From: Providencia stuartii
GTDB taxonomy: Bacteria > Pseudomonadota > Gammaproteobacteria > Enterobacterales > Enterobacteriaceae
Assembly (NCBI GenBank): GCA_900455155.1
Contig: UGUC01000002.1
Location: 124,001-188,000, forward strand
Direction of reading: 5' to 3'
Length of the DNA stretch: 64,000 bases
Shown: positions 58,185-64,000 of the stretch, piece by piece
How positions within the stretch are numbered: the stretch's first letter is position 1
Layout: every line of letters begins with the position of its first letter
Notes under the pieces: generated by a model
Told to the model about the DNA's origin: nothing
What the model saw: only the letters and a program-made list of their open reading frames with translations
The model's database searches: none
Program-made: the position numbers and the translations under genes

Positions 58185-59363
58185 TTAATGTGATTTTCGG
58201 CTAAATGGGCGCGTGATAAGGCCGATGGGGCCTTGTTGATACCAGCGAGTTGAGGCTTTACTACGCGAATTTTTGCCAAGTGACTGCGTTAATCGGTCAA
58301 GCACAATCGCGAGGATAACAATGCCCACACCACCGACGGACGCGAGTCCCATATCGAGACGACCGATACCACGTAATACCATTTGACCTAAGCCACCGAC
58401 GGCAATCATAGAGGCGATAACGACCATGGAAAGTGCTAACATCAAGGTTTGGTTAACACCAGCCATAATGGTTGGCATCGCCAAAGGCAGTTGGACTTTA
58501 AAGAGTAGCTGACGTGGGCTGGCGCCGAAGGATTCTGCTGCTTCAATCAAGTCTGCGGGAACTTGTTTGATACCTAAAATAGTCAAACGGATAATAGGCG
58601 GTAGCGCAAAGATGATGGTGACGACAACACCGGGCACATTACCAATACCAAAAAGCATAACAATCGGTACTAAATACACGAATGCTGGTGTTGTTTGCAT
58701 CGCATCAAGGATCGGCCTAACAATGCTGGCGGCTTTATCACTACGGGCTAGCCATATGCCGAGTGGTAAGCCAATAATTAAGCAAAAGAGTAACGAGGTT
58801 AGCACCAGAGAGAGTGTTACCATCGCTTCTGACCAAGCCCCGATAGCACCAATCACAATCATCGACACAAATGTTGCAATGCCCATGACACGGCCTGCCA
58901 GTTGCCATGCTATCAACGCAAATAAAATAATCGCAATCGGTGACGGTAGTGAGGTTAAAAGCTGCTCAAAGCCGCTAAGGATAAAATCAATAGGAATACG
59001 GATCCCCTGAAAAACAGGACGGAAATGCAACACGATCCAATCAATAGCCTGAGTGACCCAAGAGTCAAGTGGGATCAGAGTATGTTGAAAAGGATCCATA
59101 ATATCAAAATGTTCTGTATTTATTCCCTCAGTGGGAGCCGCATCCAGCCAATCGCTTCCGCCTGTATCTGACGGTGTTGAAGTATCTGCTGTACTTCCCC
59201 ACGGATCACTCTCTGTTGATGTTTGGCTTTCGGAACTCGTTGACCAAGGGTCGCTGCCTGAAGTGGTATCCGTCGCATTATTTTGTTGCGATGTCTCATC
59301 TGCTTGGGTTTCTGCCCACGGATCCTGATAGTCAGCTTTACGCTCATTCGTGTTATTGCTCAT
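58185..59363 (-). CDS. proW: Glycine betaine/proline ABC transporter permease ProW
   Basis: Inner-membrane subunit of ProU. 392 residues, longer than E. coli (354). The extra length is in the polar cytosolic N-terminal tail, which carries repeated DPW motifs (near residues 16, 38 and 53) and then [10 protein letters not shown]. The permease core begins about residue 90, with the EAA loop [20 protein letters not shown] near residue 277. The start overlaps the proV end by 11 bases. Frame intact. Confidence 0.95.
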   Translation of the reverse strand: MSNNTNERKADYQDPWAETQADETSQQNNATDTTSGSDPWSTSSESQTSTESDPWGSTADTSTPSDTGGSDWLDAAPTEGINTEHFDIMDPFQHTLIPLDSWVTQAIDWIVLHFRPVFQGIRIPIDFILSGFEQLLTSLPSPIAIILFALIAWQLAGRVMGIATFVSMIVIGAIGAWSEAMVTLSLVLTSLLFCLIIGLPLGIWLARSDKAASIVRPILDAMQTTPAFVYLVPIVMLFGIGNVPGVVVTIIFALPPIIRLTILGIKQVPADLIEAAESFGASPRQLLFKVQLPLAMPTIMAGVNQTLMLALSMVVIASMIAVGGLGQMVLRGIGRLDMGLASVGGVGIVILAIVLDRLTQSLGKNSRSKASTRWYQQGPIGLITRPFSRKSH

Positions 59364-60555
59364 TAGAAGTCTCCTTATCCAGCGCCTGTAGTAGCATTCC
59401 CTTCGATATCACACCAAGATAGCGATTTTTTTCATTAATAACGGGAACGGCGCAGGGAGCTTGTGCAACGGTTGAGATGACCTCATTGAGTGGGGTTTCT
59501 CCCTGAATTGGTTCTATGCTAGAAATCACCGCTGATTCAATGCCTTGGTTGTTTTGTAGCGCTTTTTCGAGTGATTCAACAGATACGACACCTGCAAATG
59601 TGTGTCCTCGAGAGATGAGATAACCATAGTATCGGTCATCATCATTAAGCACTTTCAATGCGGAACGTGGGCCAAAACCAGGCGCAATATGCAATAGGGC
59701 ATCGGCTCTTCGTCGCGCAATATCTTTGGCACTAAAGACCTGACTAATATCAACACCACGGAAGAAGGTTTTGACGTAATCATTCGCGGGATTATTGAGT
59801 ATCTCATCGGGAGTGCCTATTTGCACAACGACACCACCTTGCATGATGGCAATTCGGTCTCCTATGCGCATGGCTTCATCAAGGTCGTGGGAGATAAACA
59901 CAATGGTGCGTTGTTTATCACCTTGAAGAGAGAGCAACTCATCTTGCATTTCGGTTCGGATCAAGGGATCTAACGCAGAAAAGGCTTCATCCATTAACAA
60001 GATATCGGGATCATTTGCCAAGGCTCGTGCAAGACCAATACGCTGCCTCATACCACCGGATAATTCATCAGGATAAGAGTAAGCCCATTTTTCAAGGTTA
60101 ACTTGTCGAAGGGCATCCATGGCTTTTTGATGACGTTGCTCTTTTGAGATCCCCGAGAGTTCCATACCAAAAGCGGTGTTATCGAGAACATTCATATGGG
60201 GCATGAGCGCAAAGGATTGGAACACCATACTGATTTTTGTGCGTCTGACCTGACGTAGCGCTTTTTCTGAAATATTCGAGATATCTTCACCATCAATCAG
60301 CACTTGTCCGCTGGTGGGTTCAATTAGGCGATTGAGAAGCCGTACCAATGTTGATTTCCCAGATCCCGAAAGCCCCATCACAACAAAGATTTCACCTTCA
60401 TTAATGGCTAAATTTGCATCTTGAACACCAACCGTTTGGCCTGTTTTTTCAAAGATATCATCTTTGCTCATTCCTGATTCTAAAAGTTTGAAGGCTTGAT
60501 CAGGGTGTTCCCCAAAAATTTTATATAAATTTTTAACTTCTAATTTTATTGGCAT
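59353..60555 (-). CDS. proV: Glycine betaine/proline ABC transporter ATP-binding protein ProV
   Basis: ATPase of ProU. ATG at 60555 gives [20 protein letters not shown]; an upstream Met adds five unsupported residues. Walker [10 protein letters not shown] near residue 60, signature LSGGMRQR near residue 165, Walker [14 protein letters not shown] near residue 185. The C-terminal tandem CBS domains sense ionic strength. 400 residues, as in E. coli. First gene of proVWX. Confidence 0.96.
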   Translation of the reverse strand: MPIKLEVKNLYKIFGEHPDQAFKLLESGMSKDDIFEKTGQTVGVQDANLAINEGEIFVVMGLSGSGKSTLVRLLNRLIEPTSGQVLIDGEDISNISEKALRQVRRTKISMVFQSFALMPHMNVLDNTAFGMELSGISKEQRHQKAMDALRQVNLEKWAYSYPDELSGGMRQRIGLARALANDPDILLMDEAFSALDPLIRTEMQDELLSLQGDKQRTIVFISHDLDEAMRIGDRIAIMQGGVVVQIGTPDEILNNPANDYVKTFFRGVDISQVFSAKDIARRRADALLHIAPGFGPRSALKVLNDDDRYYGYLISRGHTFAGVVSVESLEKALQNNQGIESAVISSIEPIQGETPLNEVISTVAQAPCAVPVINEKNRYLGVISKGMLLQALDKETSNEQ

Positions 60556-61193
60556 ACAGTAATTACCCATTTTTCAATTAATAAATTGTTCAAAGCACTT
60601 ATCGAATGAAACTGGTCTTTTTATCAATTGGCCAAAAACTCGATTATCAGCTTTAGACTATTGGTTGAAAATATTTAGGGTAGATATTCCTATTTCGCTT
60701 AAGGTGAATTTAATAATTATGATTTGAATTCAACGGCTCCACTTAAAATTATTAGAAAAATAAACAAGCAATATAACCTAGCATAATAAATTGAGCTGAC
60801 AACCCTTGGTTAAGGAGTATTAATCAAAAAAATAGCGAGTAAAAATAGAATACAAATTAGGAAAGTGTTGTTTTTATGGGATTCAACATTAAGGTGATTT
60901 ATTTTCAAAATAAATAGGTTAACGTTTTGTTGTATATACATTTATTTTACTATTGTGCATTTGAAAACTAGCCATAACAAATTAAAAAGAATAGAGATTA
61001 TAACGGTTAGGTCAATTAGCAAATAAAATTGAAAATAATTTCAATATAAGGCCTTATTGATTAGTTATATTAATTAATTTTTAAGCGAAAATACTTATTC
61101 TTAAAAATTATTGCCTGATATGCATATTAAAAATGAATTATCTAACAGTAAAACATGTAAATCTCGAGTTGTCATGATGGTTTTTTTATACTA
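60556..61193. other. AT-rich proU upstream region
   Basis: About 640 bases, extremely A/T-rich, with no gene. In E. coli the proU control region is AT-rich and silenced by H-NS at low osmolarity; this composition suggests the same. I could not fix the -10 and -35 elements. Confidence 0.5.
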
Positions 61194-61238
61194 AAAAATA
61201 TCCCACTAAATAAAGTTATTATTATTCAGCGGGATATG
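61194..61238 (-). terminator. nrdF terminator
   Basis: On the reverse strand ATATCCC.CT.AATAA / TTATT.AG.GGGATAT, a long stem with two mismatches, then TTTTTT. Confidence 0.82.
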
Positions 61239-61282
61239 CTTATTTAGGATGTTTAAAACGATCAGTTAGCTAAATTGATTGA

Positions 61283-64000
<2,718 letters not shown>

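Overview
The window is a chromosomal segment of a gammaproteobacterium of the order Enterobacterales, most likely Providencia or a close relative in the Morganellaceae. Three things point there: gene order nearly identical to E. coli over long blocks, protein sequences of close enterobacterial type but clearly not E. coli, and a 16S rRNA that fits Providencia from memory. The species is not settled, and no database search was possible.

Layout. 1-186: 5' end of map, reverse strand. 600-20369: the conserved translation, envelope and lipid A block rpsB-tsf-pyrH-frr-dxr-uppS-cdsA-rseP-bamA-skp-lpxD-fabZ-lpxA-lpxB-rnhB-dnaE-accA. 20615-24138: an EamA transporter, tilS, rof and nlpE. 24505-29723: a complete chitobiose/N,N'-diacetylchitobiose operon chbBCARFG, lying between nlpE and proS. 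29764-36195: proS, trmO, rcsF, the methionine importer metNIQ (with a MetJ operator inside its promoter) and gmhB. 36245-42103: a full rRNA operon (P1/P2 promoters, boxA, 16S, tRNA-Ile, tRNA-Ala, 23S, 5S, terminator). 42448-43671: an accessory locus with an Imm26-like region. 43706-50439: yfiM, pssA, patZ, yfiP (tapT) and yfiF. 50562-51512: two unrecognised convergent genes. 51610-55084: emrB-emrA-mprA. 55741-60555: an MFS transporter and the osmoprotectant importer proVWX. 61283-64000: nrdF and partial nrdE (class Ib ribonucleotide reductase).

The most important quality point is that at least 17 recognisable genes, several of them essential (rpsB, dxr, bamA, lpxB, dnaE, tilS, proS), are each broken by one or two +1 shifts. 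Nearly all fall in or beside short homopolymers. Restoring a single base each time gives a full-length family member. Extra G residues also appear at conserved positions of 16S rRNA, and tRNA-Ala has one extra base in its T-loop. No shift was seen that needs an added base. I read these as sequencing or base-calling overcalls, not pseudogenes, and annotate each gene over its full span.

Genome architecture. The rRNA operon has the upstream flank of E. coli rrnH (gmhB; tRNA-Ile/Ala spacer) but the downstream flank of E. coli rrnG (yfiM, pssA, patZ, yfiP, yfiF in matching orientation). This is what an inversion by recombination between two rRNA operons would produce, or an assembly misjoin in the rRNA repeat. 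No insertion sequence, prophage, CRISPR array or convincing new defence system was found. The least explained parts are the locus at 42448-43671 and the orphan pair at 50562-51512.
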